Below, piece by piece: positions 7,454-15,394 of a DNA stretch of 35,426 nucleotides. Origin of the DNA: an uncultured Bacteroides sp. (GTDB lineage: Bacteria; Bacteroidota; Bacteroidia; Bacteroidales; Bacteroidaceae); NCBI GenBank assembly GCA_945833835.1, contig CAMAFR010000026.1, positions 1-35,426 on the forward strand, given 5' to 3'. How positions within the stretch are numbered: the stretch's first letter is position 1; each line of letters starts with the position of its first letter. The notes beneath the pieces were generated by a model. It worked only from the letters and a program-made list of their open reading frames with translations. It had not been told where the DNA came from and ran no database searches. Position numbers and translations under genes: made by a program.

Positions 7454-9019
7454 TTACATGCGGCTGTCGCTGTACCAGTTGGGTTCGTGCTGATTGGCTT
7501 TCAGCCAGCGGCTCCACCCTACCGCCTGGTCGAACTTCAGGATGGCGTAGGTCTGTTCGCCCGTCGCTCCCCAGGTGGCCTGTTCGAAGGGTGCGTCCGC
7601 CACTTGCAGATAGGTCAGCCCCTGCTCATCGGTCGTCTGGGCTGTCAGATAGCTGTCTACCGTTCCGTCCCAATGGTAACGCTCCACGTAAGAGATGGCG
7701 TTCTCATCGCTCTCATCCGCCCACGTATAGACGCTATACGTGCCATTGACTCCCAGCAGAACGGTCATGTCCACCTGCTCGTCATCGTTCTCCAGTATCG
7801 GGCTCGACCGCTGCTGCACGATGCATCCCTCGTAGGCGGCCTTCAATCCGTCATACAAGTCGCCGAACACCTGCGGCAAGGCCTTGGCGATGTTCTCCGT
7901 ATAGTCGATGTCGTAGTACGGTGTATCCAGGAACACCTTGTAGGCCTCTTCCGTTTCCTGGTCAATGGCCGTCTTGGCCGTCGCATCCTTGTCATAGATG
8001 TCCACCAGCTTGTCTGTAAACGTCTTCAGCTGTGCCGCATAGGCCGTCAGTCCGCTGGTGCGCACCACCGCCATGTCATGGTAGTCGGAACTGCCTTCGA
8101 TGGCGGTCCATTGGTCGACACAGGTGTTACAATAAGCGGTCAGCTTGTCCTCTATCCCCCGTTTCCCGTCGGCCAGCAGGTCCACCAGCGTGTCATAAGA
8201 CCCTCCATGTCCGGGCACTATGAAAGAAGAGGCGATGATGTACGGACAATGCTCCTTCAGCTGGTAATGGATTTCCATCATATTCATCAGGCAGGCATCG
8301 AAATAAAGCACTTCCGGCTTCACTGACAACTGGCCCAGCACTTCGTCCAGCAAGAAGGCCGTAAAATGCCGGTCGCTGTCGGAGTCATCATAGAGGATAC
8401 CGCGTGAAATCGTTGTCGGCAGGTCATCGTGCGGCGCGAAGCCATAGCCATGATCCGAAATGACCAGCACATACTTCTTGGCGGGCAGGTGCTGCACCCC
8501 CCATTCATAGAAAGCCTTCAGCGACTCGCCAGAGGCAAAGGGCACCCCCTGCTTGTCGAGCTCGTTGGCAGCGACGAACTGATCTTTTAGCGTCAGGTCG
8601 CCGTCTACCGCAAAGCGGTACGCCTTGCCGGCCACGGCATTACACGGCACGCCCATGGACTCCAGCTTCTCAGCACCCTCCGACAGGTCTTGCGAGAACT
8701 GATACTGGACGGCTGCCTTCACTTTCTTGAAACTCTCGGGTTGGGCATTGTAGAACTGGCCGATATTCTCTACGATGCCATCATCCAGGTTCTTGCCCCC
8801 ATGGGCGTAGAACAGCACCGTGTAGTCGGCCTCCGTCACTACGGGCTCTACTGGATCCATGGAATTCTCGTCAGACTCCGGCTCTTTCTGTTCCCCCTGT
8901 TCAGGTTTGTCCGCCGGTGTAGGGTTGTCATCACTACAGGCTGTCAGGCATACACAGCCTATGAACAGCATCCCCATGAACAACATCCATTGGGAGGCAT
9001 GCGCATACATTCGTTTCAT
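7454..9019 (-). CDS. Clostripain-family (C11) cysteine peptidase lipoprotein
   Basis: A 521-residue protein of the C11 clostripain family, cysteine endopeptidases that usually cleave after Arg or Lys. The chosen ATG gives a lipoprotein signal peptide: basic MKRM, a hydrophobic stretch and lipobox LTAC with lipidated Cys28. A D/E/P-rich spacer follows at about 29-60, as is common in surface-exposed Bacteroides lipoproteins. The peptidase domain shows LFYAHGGKNLDD, ISDHGYGF with probable catalytic His190, and YFDACLMNMMEI with probable catalytic Cys243. In the open frame upstream codons would bury the signal peptide, so they were excluded. It is monocistronic, facing glmS, with its own TAnnTTTG box. 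The natural substrate is unknown; surface or periplasmic proteolysis is an inference. Confidence 0.88.
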   Translation of the reverse strand: MKRMYAHASQWMLFMGMLFIGCVCLTACSDDNPTPADKPEQGEQKEPESDENSMDPVEPVVTEADYTVLFYAHGGKNLDDGIVENIGQFYNAQPESFKKVKAAVQYQFSQDLSEGAEKLESMGVPCNAVAGKAYRFAVDGDLTLKDQFVAANELDKQGVPFASGESLKAFYEWGVQHLPAKKYVLVISDHGYGFAPHDDLPTTISRGILYDDSDSDRHFTAFLLDEVLGQLSVKPEVLYFDACLMNMMEIHYQLKEHCPYIIASSFIVPGHGGSYDTLVDLLADGKRGIEDKLTAYCNTCVDQWTAIEGSSDYHDMAVVRTSGLTAYAAQLKTFTDKLVDIYDKDATAKTAIDQETEEAYKVFLDTPYYDIDYTENIAKALPQVFGDLYDGLKAAYEGCIVQQRSSPILENDDEQVDMTVLLGVNGTYSVYTWADESDENAISYVERYHWDGTVDSYLTAQTTDEQGLTYLQVADAPFEQATWGATGEQTYAILKFDQAVGWSRWLKANQHEPNWYSDSRM

Positions 9020-9052
9020 CGTTGTTTTTTTATAATTATGGATAGGTTTGTG

Positions 9053-9060
9053 CAAATATA
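9053..9060 (-). promoter_or_regulatory. -7 box of the clostripain gene
   Basis: Minus-strand TATATTTG, followed by C, is a perfect TAnnTTTG match 34 bases upstream of the start codon at 9019. The A+T-rich leader between them supports the shorter protein start. Confidence 0.55.
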
Positions 9061-9157
9061 ACAAAACCATCTGAAAGGAAGTTCACTCGAATGCGTGTTT
9101 TTTGGGTCTGTTCTGCACCAAAACAGATGGGAAAGCACTCTTGCTGCCCCTAAATTG

Positions 9158-9204
9158 TCCTGCCGATTCCCCGTCACACGGCGTGACAGGGAACCGGCAG
9201 GACT
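9158..9204. terminator. Long hairpin downstream of the CoA-transferase
   Basis: Two 21-base arms (9158-9178 and 9184-9204) pair with only two mismatched positions around a 5-base loop. It lies 33 bases past the stop codon of the minus-strand CoA-transferase and upstream of the clostripain promoter. It is a likely transcription end or mRNA-stabilising structure for the CoA-transferase. The U-tract after it on the minus strand is poor, so intrinsic termination is not certain. Confidence 0.6.
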
Positions 9205-9237
9205 AAAGGACAGGCCTTCTCCGGCGACGGATAAGGC

Positions 9238-10731
9238 TCAGCGGAACATTCCCCATTCGGTGAGGCGCATGTCCCCCTTGTCCAGGAACACCTGGTGCAT
9301 CCCAAAGGCTGCCGAGAGGCAATGGGAAGTCTGTCCTTTGGTGGAAATCTTCAGGTAATCCCACAACAGCTGTTTATAGTCGGGGTGCGCACAGTTCTCG
9401 ATGATGATTTTGGCACGCTCCATCGGACTCTTTCCGCGCAGGTCGGCCACGCCCTGTTCGGTGATGATGACATTCACCGAGTGCTCGCTGTGGTCCTGGT
9501 GCGACACCATCGGGACAATGGAGCTGATACAGCCGCCTTTGGCCGTAGACGGACAGGTAAAGATGGAGATGTAGGCCGAACGTGTGAAGTCGCCCGAGCC
9601 GCCGATGCCGTTCATCATCTTGGTGCCGCAGATATGGGTGGAGTTCACATTGCCGTAGATGTCGGCCTCAATGGCCGTATTCATGGAGATGACCCCCATA
9701 CGGCGCACCACTTCGGGGCAGTTGGAGATTTCGGAGGGGCGCAGCACCAACTTGTCGCGGAAGAAATCCATGTTCTCGTAGATGTCCTGCAGGCAGTCGT
9801 TGGTCACCGTCAGCGAGCAGGTGCTGCCGAACCGGATGCGGCCTTCCTGGATGAGCTTGATGACGGAGTTCTGAATGACCTCCGTGTACATCTCGAAGGG
9901 CGGGATGCTGGTGTCACGCCCCAAGGCCCCCAGCACGGCATTGGCGATATTGCCCACCCCCGACTGCAACGGCAGAAACGAGGAAGGGATGATGCCCCGC
10001 TTGAGGTCGGCTGCGAGGAAGTCGGCCACATTCTGGCCAATCTTGTCCGTAATGGGGTCGGGAGCCTGGAACTTGCGGGCCTCGTCGGGCAGGTCCACTT
10101 CCACCACCCCGACAATCTTCTTCGGGTCTGCCTGGATATAGGTCTGGCCGATGCGGTCACTGGGGCGCACGATGGGGAGAGGACGCCGGTGGGGCGGACG
10201 CTCCATCTCATACAGGTCGTGCATGCCTATCATCCGCTTGCTGTGGGCGGCGTTCAGCTCGATGATGATGCGGTCGGCCAGGCGGGCGATGGTAGGCGAT
10301 ATGCCGCCTGCCGCCGTGAGGTAGATGCGGCCGTCTTCCGTCAGCTCGCAGGCTTCGATGATGGCCGTAGTGACATGGCCCAAGAAACCCGACCGCAGCC
10401 GCTGCGCCACCTGCGACAGGTGGATGTCCGTATAGTGTATCTTGCCGCTGTTTACGGCCTTACGGAAATCGACATTCGTCGTATAAGGCGCACGGAAACT
10501 GATGCTGTCCGTACGGGCCAGCGCCCCGTCGCACGAGTCGCCGGTAGAGGCACCCGTGATGATGCCCACCTGGAAGTGTTCGCCACGGGCATGTCTTTCT
10601 GCGGCCAGGACGGCCAGGGCAGCCGTCACGGCTTTCGGACTGCCGGCAGGCGTAAAGCCGCTCAAGCCCAGAATCTCACCGTCTTTTATCAGACCGGCGG
10701 CCTCGGCCGCCGTCATTCTTGTATAGCTCAT
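9238..10731 (-). CDS. Succinyl-CoA:acetate CoA-transferase (acetyl-CoA hydrolase/transferase family)
   Basis: A 497-residue member of the acetyl-CoA hydrolase/transferase family, most like succinate CoA-transferases of propionate- and succinate-forming anaerobes. These move CoA between succinyl-CoA and acetate, linking succinate fermentation to acetate metabolism. Visible: N-terminal GLSGFTPAGSPKAV, the MYTEVIQ segment whose Glu284 is the probable catalytic glutamate that forms the CoA thioester, and the glycine-rich MNGIGGSGDFTRSAY followed by ITEQGVADLRGKSP. Length is normal. It is downstream of a small membrane-protein gene on the same strand with a 40-base gap, so the two may share a transcript. 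Substrate assignment (succinate/acetate rather than butyrate or hydrolase activity) is by overall resemblance. Confidence 0.88.
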   Translation of the reverse strand: MSYTRMTAAEAAGLIKDGEILGLSGFTPAGSPKAVTAALAVLAAERHARGEHFQVGIITGASTGDSCDGALARTDSISFRAPYTTNVDFRKAVNSGKIHYTDIHLSQVAQRLRSGFLGHVTTAIIEACELTEDGRIYLTAAGGISPTIARLADRIIIELNAAHSKRMIGMHDLYEMERPPHRRPLPIVRPSDRIGQTYIQADPKKIVGVVEVDLPDEARKFQAPDPITDKIGQNVADFLAADLKRGIIPSSFLPLQSGVGNIANAVLGALGRDTSIPPFEMYTEVIQNSVIKLIQEGRIRFGSTCSLTVTNDCLQDIYENMDFFRDKLVLRPSEISNCPEVVRRMGVISMNTAIEADIYGNVNSTHICGTKMMNGIGGSGDFTRSAYISIFTCPSTAKGGCISSIVPMVSHQDHSEHSVNVIITEQGVADLRGKSPMERAKIIIENCAHPDYKQLLWDYLKISTKGQTSHCLSAAFGMHQVFLDKGDMRLTEWGMFR

Positions 10732-10771
10732 AGTGTTAATAGTTAGATTATCGTTGTTGTTATTCAGTCAT

Positions 10772-11110
10772 TCAATAGTTGCGCCGGAAAATCTCTCCAT
10801 ACAGAAACGCCTTGCGGGCATCGTCGGCCGTCTGCAGCCGGATGCCGTGCGAGGGTTGTTCCTTCGGAGCCTCAACCGGACGCGGTGCCGCTGACGGGTG
10901 CGGCCCCGCCGGCTGCCCGGCTGCCCGCTGTTCCTGAACGGAGACCGCAGCAGGCTGCCCTGCCGGTTCGGGAGCAGGCTGCTGCCCGTCAGGCCGGGGG
11001 GCCTCATCGGCAGGAGCGGTCAGCACACGTTTCATCCGGAAGATGGCCGTAGCCACCCACACACAGAGAATCACCGACACCATCCAGAAATCAAATCCCA
11101 AATCCTCCAT
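10772..11110 (-). CDS. Small single-pass membrane protein, unknown function
   Basis: A 112-residue protein I do not recognise. It starts MEDLGFDFWMVSVILCVW and has one hydrophobic segment at about residues 8-25 followed by a basic FRMKR, predicting a short outside N-terminus and a cytoplasmic tail. The tail is rich in Pro, Ala and Gln and looks disordered until a more ordered end (DDARKAFLYGEIFRRNY). The start at 11110 was chosen because the longer frame adds ten residues without coding character and because a TAnnTTTG box lies 20 bases upstream. It precedes the CoA-transferase by 40 bases on the same strand, so co-transcription is likely, but nothing in the sequence shows a functional link. 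Confidence 0.6.
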   Translation of the reverse strand: MEDLGFDFWMVSVILCVWVATAIFRMKRVLTAPADEAPRPDGQQPAPEPAGQPAAVSVQEQRAAGQPAGPHPSAAPRPVEAPKEQPSHGIRLQTADDARKAFLYGEIFRRNY

Positions 11111-11129
11111 CGTCTTTCTTGTTTTTGGC

Positions 11130-11137
11130 CAAAGATA
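11130..11137 (-). promoter_or_regulatory. -7 box for the membrane protein / CoA-transferase transcript
   Basis: Minus-strand TATCTTTG is a perfect TAnnTTTG match, 20 bases before the ATG at 11110. An A/T-rich stretch lies upstream. Confidence 0.5.
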
Positions 11138-11310
11138 CAAATAAAAACCATTCGTGCCACTTTTTCGAGAAACATAACCACAGATTTCGACTGACAGACC
11201 ATTCTTCCCGCCGCTGGCAACCGCCGTCTTGCCCGCCCGACAATGGTCTTACAGCTGCCGCGAAAAAGGCTTTCATGCCGGTCGCTACCCCTTAAAATCT
11301 CCGTCCCAAT

Positions 11311-11394
11311 CCTTTGAACGTACATTCAAAGCTTATGAACGAACATTCAAAGCCTCTGAACGGCGGTTCAAAGGTTTGGAACGGAGGTTTTGAG
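11311..11394. repeat. Four 21-bp imperfect palindromic repeats
   Basis: Four head-to-tail units of 21 bases start at 11311, 11332, 11353 and 11374. The common core is TGAACG, four to five variable bases, then TTCAAAG; the fourth copy is diverged. Each unit is itself a near-palindrome around its centre (for example TTTGAACGTACATTCAAA). The regular spacing equals two helical turns, so all copies face the same side of the DNA, as expected for a multi-copy protein-binding array. They could also simply be an intergenic repeat family. Confidence 0.7.
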
Positions 11395-11487
11395 GGATAG
11401 GAAGACGGACAACTATGTAGTCCGTGGTCGAAACAGCGTTCTCCCGGGTAACCACCTGCACTGTATCTGACCGCCGAATGACTCGCT

Positions 11488-11529
11488 GTGCCGCACGTTC
11501 TCTTCCTCTCCCAAAGAGACGTGCGGCAC
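11488..11529. repeat. Strong inverted repeat (hairpin)
   Basis: The arms GTGCCGCACGT (11488-11498) and ACGTGCGGCAC (11519-11529) pair perfectly, and the pairing continues inward with CTCTT/AAGAG after a one-base offset, leaving a small pyrimidine-rich loop. There is no T-run directly after it on the plus strand and no gene reads into it from either side, so it is not an obvious terminator for an annotated gene. Confidence 0.55.
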
Positions 11530-11606
11530 TCGCGCACCGCGTGAAAAAATAAAAAAGGCCAGGGAGGAATGGAACGTGAGTAGAGCCTACTTTCGGGATT
11601 TTTATG

Positions 11607-11614
11607 TACTTTTG
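11607..11614 (+). promoter_or_regulatory. -7 box of the DUF1846 gene, very close to the start codon
   Basis: TACTTTTG, followed by C, is a perfect TAnnTTTG match ending only 8 bases before the ATG at 11623. With the usual distance from this box to the transcription start, the mRNA would have a leader of only a few bases. Confidence 0.55.
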
Positions 11615-11622
11615 CAGTCGAT

Positions 11623-13113
11623 ATGAAAACAGGATTCGACAACGAGAAATACCAGCGCATCCAATCGGAGCACATCCGGGAGCGCATTTCCCAATTCGAC
11701 GGAAAACTATACCTCGAACTGGGCGGAAAACTTTTCGACGACCATCACGCCAGCCGCGTGCTGCCCGGTTTCCAGCCCGACAGCAAGCTGCGCATGTTCC
11801 AGAAACTGAGCGACAGCATTGAGATAGTCATTGTCATCAGTGCCACCGACATGGAGAAGAACAAGAGGCGTGCCGACTTGGGCATCACTTATGATGAAGA
11901 TGTGCTGCGCCTCCGCAGCGAGTTCCAACGCATGGGCTTCCTGGTAGGGTCGGTAGTCATTACCCACTACTGCGGACAGCCTGCCGCCGACGCATTCCGC
12001 CAACGGCTGGAACGCGACGGGATTACCGCCTACTATCACTACCTCATCGAAGGATACCCCCACCATGTGTCGCTGATTGCCTCTGATGAAGGCTTCGGCA
12101 AGAATGACTATGTGAAGACCTCGCGTCCGCTGGTCATCGTCACCGCTCCGGGACCGGGCAGCGGCAAGATGGCCGTCTGCCTCAGCCAGCTCTACAACGA
12201 GCACAAGCACGGCGTGAGGGCCGGCTATGCCAAGTTCGAGACCTTCCCGGTATGGAACCTCCCCTTGAAACACCCCGTGAACATCGCCTACGAGGCGGCC
12301 ACCGCCGACCTCAACGACGTGAACATGATTGACCCCTTCCACTTAGAGGCCTACGGAAAGATTGCCATCAACTACAACCGCGACATCGAGATATTCCCGG
12401 TGCTCAACGCCCTCTTCGAAGGCATCTACGGGTCCAATCCCTACAAGTCGCCCACCGACATGGGGGTCAACATGGTAGGCTTCTGCATCAGCGACGACGC
12501 CGTGTGCTGCGAGGCCTCGAAGAACGAAATCATCCGCCGCTACTACGACGCCACGAACAAGCTGGCCAACGGTGCCTGCAACGAATCAGAAATCAGCAAG
12601 ATACAGCTGCTCTTCAACCAGGCACGGATTTCCACCTCCTTCCGCCGCACCACCGTGGCCGCCAAGCAGTGCCAGCAGCAGACGCGCCACACCTCGTCGG
12701 CCATCGAGCTGGAAGACGGCACCATCGTCACCGCCCACTCCAGCCCCTTGCTGGGGTGCAGCGCCGCCCTGCTGCTGAACGTCACGAAGCACCTGGCTGG
12801 CATTGACCATGCCACGAAACTCATCCCGCAATCCATGATAGAACCTATCCAGCACACCAAAATCAATTACCTCGGCGGCAACAACCCGCGCCTGCACACC
12901 GACGAAGTGCTGGTGGCCCTCTCGGTACTGTCGAAAGACGACGACAACTGCCGCCGGGCCCTGGAGCAACTGCCCAAGCTGCGCGGATGCCAGGTGCACT
13001 GCACCGTGATGCTGGGCGAGGTGGACCGCAAGATTTTCAAGAAACTCGGCGTGAACCTGACCTGCGAACCGGTGCTGAAGAAATCGCCGCAAGACATGGA
13101 CAACCTCGCCTGA
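11623..13113 (+). CDS. DUF1846 family protein
   Basis: A 496-residue conserved protein of the DUF1846 family, cytoplasmic and without signal peptide or membrane segments. Function is not established. The sequence starts with a family-like MKTGFDNEKYQRIQ, so the ATG at 11623 is well supported. A nucleotide-binding-like segment, VTAPGPGSGKMAVCL, lies near residue 180 and resembles a P-loop, which hints at binding of a phosphorylated ligand. Cysteine-containing stretches such as SDDAVCCEASKNE follow. Its stop codon is 5 bases before the AlkD-like gene, so both are probably one transcript driven from the box at 11607. Length is as expected for the family. Confidence 0.88.
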   Translation: MKTGFDNEKYQRIQSEHIRERISQFDGKLYLELGGKLFDDHHASRVLPGFQPDSKLRMFQKLSDSIEIVIVISATDMEKNKRRADLGITYDEDVLRLRSEFQRMGFLVGSVVITHYCGQPAADAFRQRLERDGITAYYHYLIEGYPHHVSLIASDEGFGKNDYVKTSRPLVIVTAPGPGSGKMAVCLSQLYNEHKHGVRAGYAKFETFPVWNLPLKHPVNIAYEAATADLNDVNMIDPFHLEAYGKIAINYNRDIEIFPVLNALFEGIYGSNPYKSPTDMGVNMVGFCISDDAVCCEASKNEIIRRYYDATNKLANGACNESEISKIQLLFNQARISTSFRRTTVAAKQCQQQTRHTSSAIELEDGTIVTAHSSPLLGCSAALLLNVTKHLAGIDHATKLIPQSMIEPIQHTKINYLGGNNPRLHTDEVLVALSVLSKDDDNCRRALEQLPKLRGCQVHCTVMLGEVDRKIFKKLGVNLTCEPVLKKSPQDMDNLA

Positions 13114-13118
13114 ACGCC

Positions 13119-13877
13119 ATGGTCACCGCCGATGACATCATAGCCGCCCTCTACAGTATGCGCGATGAACGGCAACGGGACATGCTGGCCCGGTTCTTCA
13201 AGACAGGACCGGGCCAGTATGGCGAAGGAGACCGTTTCCTGGGACTCAAGTGTCCGCAGACACGGCAGGTGGTGCGCGAGGCCCGACGGCAGACACCGCT
13301 GACTGAAATAGAACGACTGCTCTACTCCGAATGGCACGAAGTGCGCCTCTGCGGCTTCCTGCTGCTGGTGGAGGAGATGCTGGCCGCCCTGCCTACCCGC
13401 CGCCGGAATACGCCTGAAATGGCCCTCCGCCGCAACGAGGTGGCCCGCTTCTATCTGTGCCATGCCCGCCAAGCCAACAACTGGGACCTGGTGGACATGT
13501 CCTGCCCCAAAGTGTTGGGCCACTGGCTGCTCTATCCCCTGCCCGACGGCACCCTGCCCCCACGCGACCTGCTCGACCGGCTGGCCGGAAGTACCTGCCT
13601 CTGGGAGCAGCGCATCGCCATCGTCACCAACTGGACCCTGATACGGCAGGACCAGTATGCCGACACACTGCGCATTGCCGACCGGCTGCTGCCTCACCCA
13701 CACGACCTGATACGCAAAGCGGTAGGGTGGATGTTGCGCGAGGTAGGCAAACGAGACCGGGCGACGCTCGAAGCCTATCTGGAAGCGCACGTCCGCGACA
13801 TGTCACGCACCACCCTGCGGTATGCCATCGAGAAAATGAGCGGACCCGACCGCCTCTACTGGATGCAGAAAGGGTGA
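13119..13877 (+). CDS. DNA alkylation repair protein (AlkD-like)
   Basis: A 252-residue all-helical protein of the AlkD/DNA_alkylation family (COG4912-like), HEAT-repeat glycosylases that remove positively charged alkylated bases without flipping them. Seen here: FLGLKCPQTRQVVRE near residue 40, the acidic segment NWDLVD at 121-126 at the expected place of the AlkD active-site Asp and Trp residues, and repeating helical pairs with many Arg residues on one face. The first usable ATG at 13119 is 5 bases after the DUF1846 stop; the open frame upstream overlaps that gene and was discarded. Specific substrate cannot be told from sequence. 42 bases separate it from miaB. Confidence 0.87.
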   Translation: MVTADDIIAALYSMRDERQRDMLARFFKTGPGQYGEGDRFLGLKCPQTRQVVREARRQTPLTEIERLLYSEWHEVRLCGFLLLVEEMLAALPTRRRNTPEMALRRNEVARFYLCHARQANNWDLVDMSCPKVLGHWLLYPLPDGTLPPRDLLDRLAGSTCLWEQRIAIVTNWTLIRQDQYADTLRIADRLLPHPHDLIRKAVGWMLREVGKRDRATLEAYLEAHVRDMSRTTLRYAIEKMSGPDRLYWMQKG

Positions 13878-13919
13878 CACTCCCCGCCAACGATTTTTTC
13901 CAACTAAATAACCGAACTT

Positions 13920-15287
13920 ATGACAAGGAATGAAGCGGACTTTAAATCCGCAACTGACAAAGCAATGAAAAAACTGTTCATCGAAACGTACGGCTGCCAA
14001 ATGAACGTGGCCGACAGTGAAGTCATCGCCTCCATCATGCAGATGGCCGGGTATGCCCCCTGCGACACGCTGGAAGAGGCCGATGCCGTCTTCATGAATA
14101 CCTGCTCCATCCGCGACAACGCCGAGCAGAAGATTCTGAACCGGCTGGAGTTCTTCCACTCGCTGCGGAGCAAAAAGCGCAAGCAGCTCATCGTGGGCGT
14201 ACTGGGCTGCATGGCCGAACGGGTAAAGAACGACCTGATTGAGCATCACCACGTGGACCTCGTGGCCGGCCCCGACGCTTACCTGACCCTGCCGGAACTG
14301 ATTGCCGCCGTCGAGACCGGACAAAAGGCCATCAACGTAGCGCTGTCTACCACCGAGACCTACCGCGACGTCATCCCCTCACGCATCTGCGGCAACCATA
14401 TCTCGGGCTTCGTGTCCATCATGCGGGGCTGCAACAACTTCTGCCACTACTGCATTGTGCCCTATACCCGCGGACGCGAACGCAGCCGCGACGTGGAAAG
14501 CATCCTGAACGAAGTGCACGACCTGGAGAAGAAGGGCTACAAGGAGGTGACCCTCCTGGGACAGAACGTCAACTCGTACCGCTTCGAGAAAGACGGGACG
14601 GTCATCACCTTCCCCACCCTGCTGCGCACGGTGGCACGGGCCGTGCCCAGCCTGCGCATCCGTTTCACTACCTCCCACCCCAAGGACATGAGCGACGAGA
14701 CCCTGCACGTCATTGCCGAAGAGCCCAACGTGTGCAGGCACATCCACCTGCCGGTGCAGAGCGGCAGCTCGCGCATCCTGCACCTGATGAACCGTAAATA
14801 TACCCGCGAGTGGTACCTGGAACGGGTGGAGGCCATCCGCCGCATCATTCCCGACTGCGGACTCTCTACCGACATCTTCTCCGGTTTCCACAGCGAGACG
14901 GAGGAAGACCACCAGCTGAGCCTGTCGCTGATGCGCGAATGCCGCTACGACTCGGCGTTCTTGTTCAAGTACTCCGAACGCCCGGGCACCTACGCCTCGA
15001 AGCACCTGCCGGACGATGTCCCCGAAGAGACCAAGATACGCCGCCTGAACGAACTGATAGAGCTGCAGAACCGGCTCTCGGCCGAAAGCAACGCCCGCGA
15101 TGTGGGAAAGACCTTTGAGGTACTGGTAGAAGGTGTCTCCAAACGGTCGAAAGACCAGCTGTTCGGCCGCACCGAACAGAACAAGGTCGTAGTGTTCGAC
15201 CGCGGCACCCACCGCATCGGCGAACGGGTCAACGTCAGAATCACCGAGAGCAGCTCGGCCACCCTCAAGGGAGTGGAAGCGGAGTAA
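13920..15287 (+). CDS. miaB: tRNA-2-methylthio-N6-dimethylallyladenosine synthase
   Basis: MiaB is a radical-SAM methylthiotransferase that converts i6A37 to ms2i6A37 in tRNAs reading UNN codons. The 455-residue protein has all expected parts. The N-terminal UPF0004 domain has three cluster-binding cysteines (Cys26 in ETYGCQMN, Cys62 in NTCSIRDNAEQ, Cys97 in LGCMAER). The radical-SAM CxxxCxxC is at Cys171, Cys175 and Cys178 (RGCNNFCHYCIVPYTRGRE). A C-terminal TRAM domain spans about residues 385-455. The start at 13920 gives the short extension ADFKSAT that Bacteroides MiaB proteins usually carry; a later ATG at 13965 is also possible. It is followed by a bidirectional terminator. Confidence 0.95.
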   Translation: MTRNEADFKSATDKAMKKLFIETYGCQMNVADSEVIASIMQMAGYAPCDTLEEADAVFMNTCSIRDNAEQKILNRLEFFHSLRSKKRKQLIVGVLGCMAERVKNDLIEHHHVDLVAGPDAYLTLPELIAAVETGQKAINVALSTTETYRDVIPSRICGNHISGFVSIMRGCNNFCHYCIVPYTRGRERSRDVESILNEVHDLEKKGYKEVTLLGQNVNSYRFEKDGTVITFPTLLRTVARAVPSLRIRFTTSHPKDMSDETLHVIAEEPNVCRHIHLPVQSGSSRILHLMNRKYTREWYLERVEAIRRIIPDCGLSTDIFSGFHSETEEDHQLSLSLMRECRYDSAFLFKYSERPGTYASKHLPDDVPEETKIRRLNELIELQNRLSAESNARDVGKTFEVLVEGVSKRSKDQLFGRTEQNKVVVFDRGTHRIGERVNVRITESSSATLKGVEAE

Positions 15288-15309
15288 ATCCCACCTTATT
15301 ATATATAAG

Positions 15310-15374
15310 AAAAGGGTGCGGCGGAACATCCGGACTTATCATTGTGTGCCGGATGTGCCTGACGCACCCTTTTT
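15310..15374. terminator. Bidirectional terminator between miaB and the pspC-type gene
   Basis: A two-part stem: the outer arms AAAGGGTGCG and CGCACCCTTT and the inner arms ACATCCGG and CCGGATGT, separated by small internal loops. A T-run follows on the plus strand (to 15375) and TTTTCTT follows on the minus strand. It lies between convergent genes, so it can end both. Confidence 0.88.
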
Positions 15375-15394
15375 CGGCTGGCCGCTACGAGACC

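Larger units (their letters stand above)
11138..11606. other. Gene-free stretch with repeats and a hairpin
   Basis: No gene is supported here between two divergent promoters. It contains four 21-base repeats (11311-11394), a strong hairpin (11488-11529) and otherwise unremarkable sequence. A 131-codon open frame on the minus strand (11292-11687) spans the repeats but runs over the start of the DUF1846 gene and has no coding character. Confidence 0.6.

Noticed and set aside
7256..8326. 356-codon plus-strand frame over the clostripain gene
   Set aside because: It runs through the glmS end and the terminator and is antisense to a gene with clear catalytic motifs.
9295..10746. 483-codon plus-strand frame opposite the CoA-transferase
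   Set aside because: Antisense to a full-length family member; composition is that of a complementary strand.
11292..11687. 131-codon minus-strand frame over the 21-bp repeats
   Set aside because: It crosses the DUF1846 promoter and start, and its sequence simply translates the repeats.
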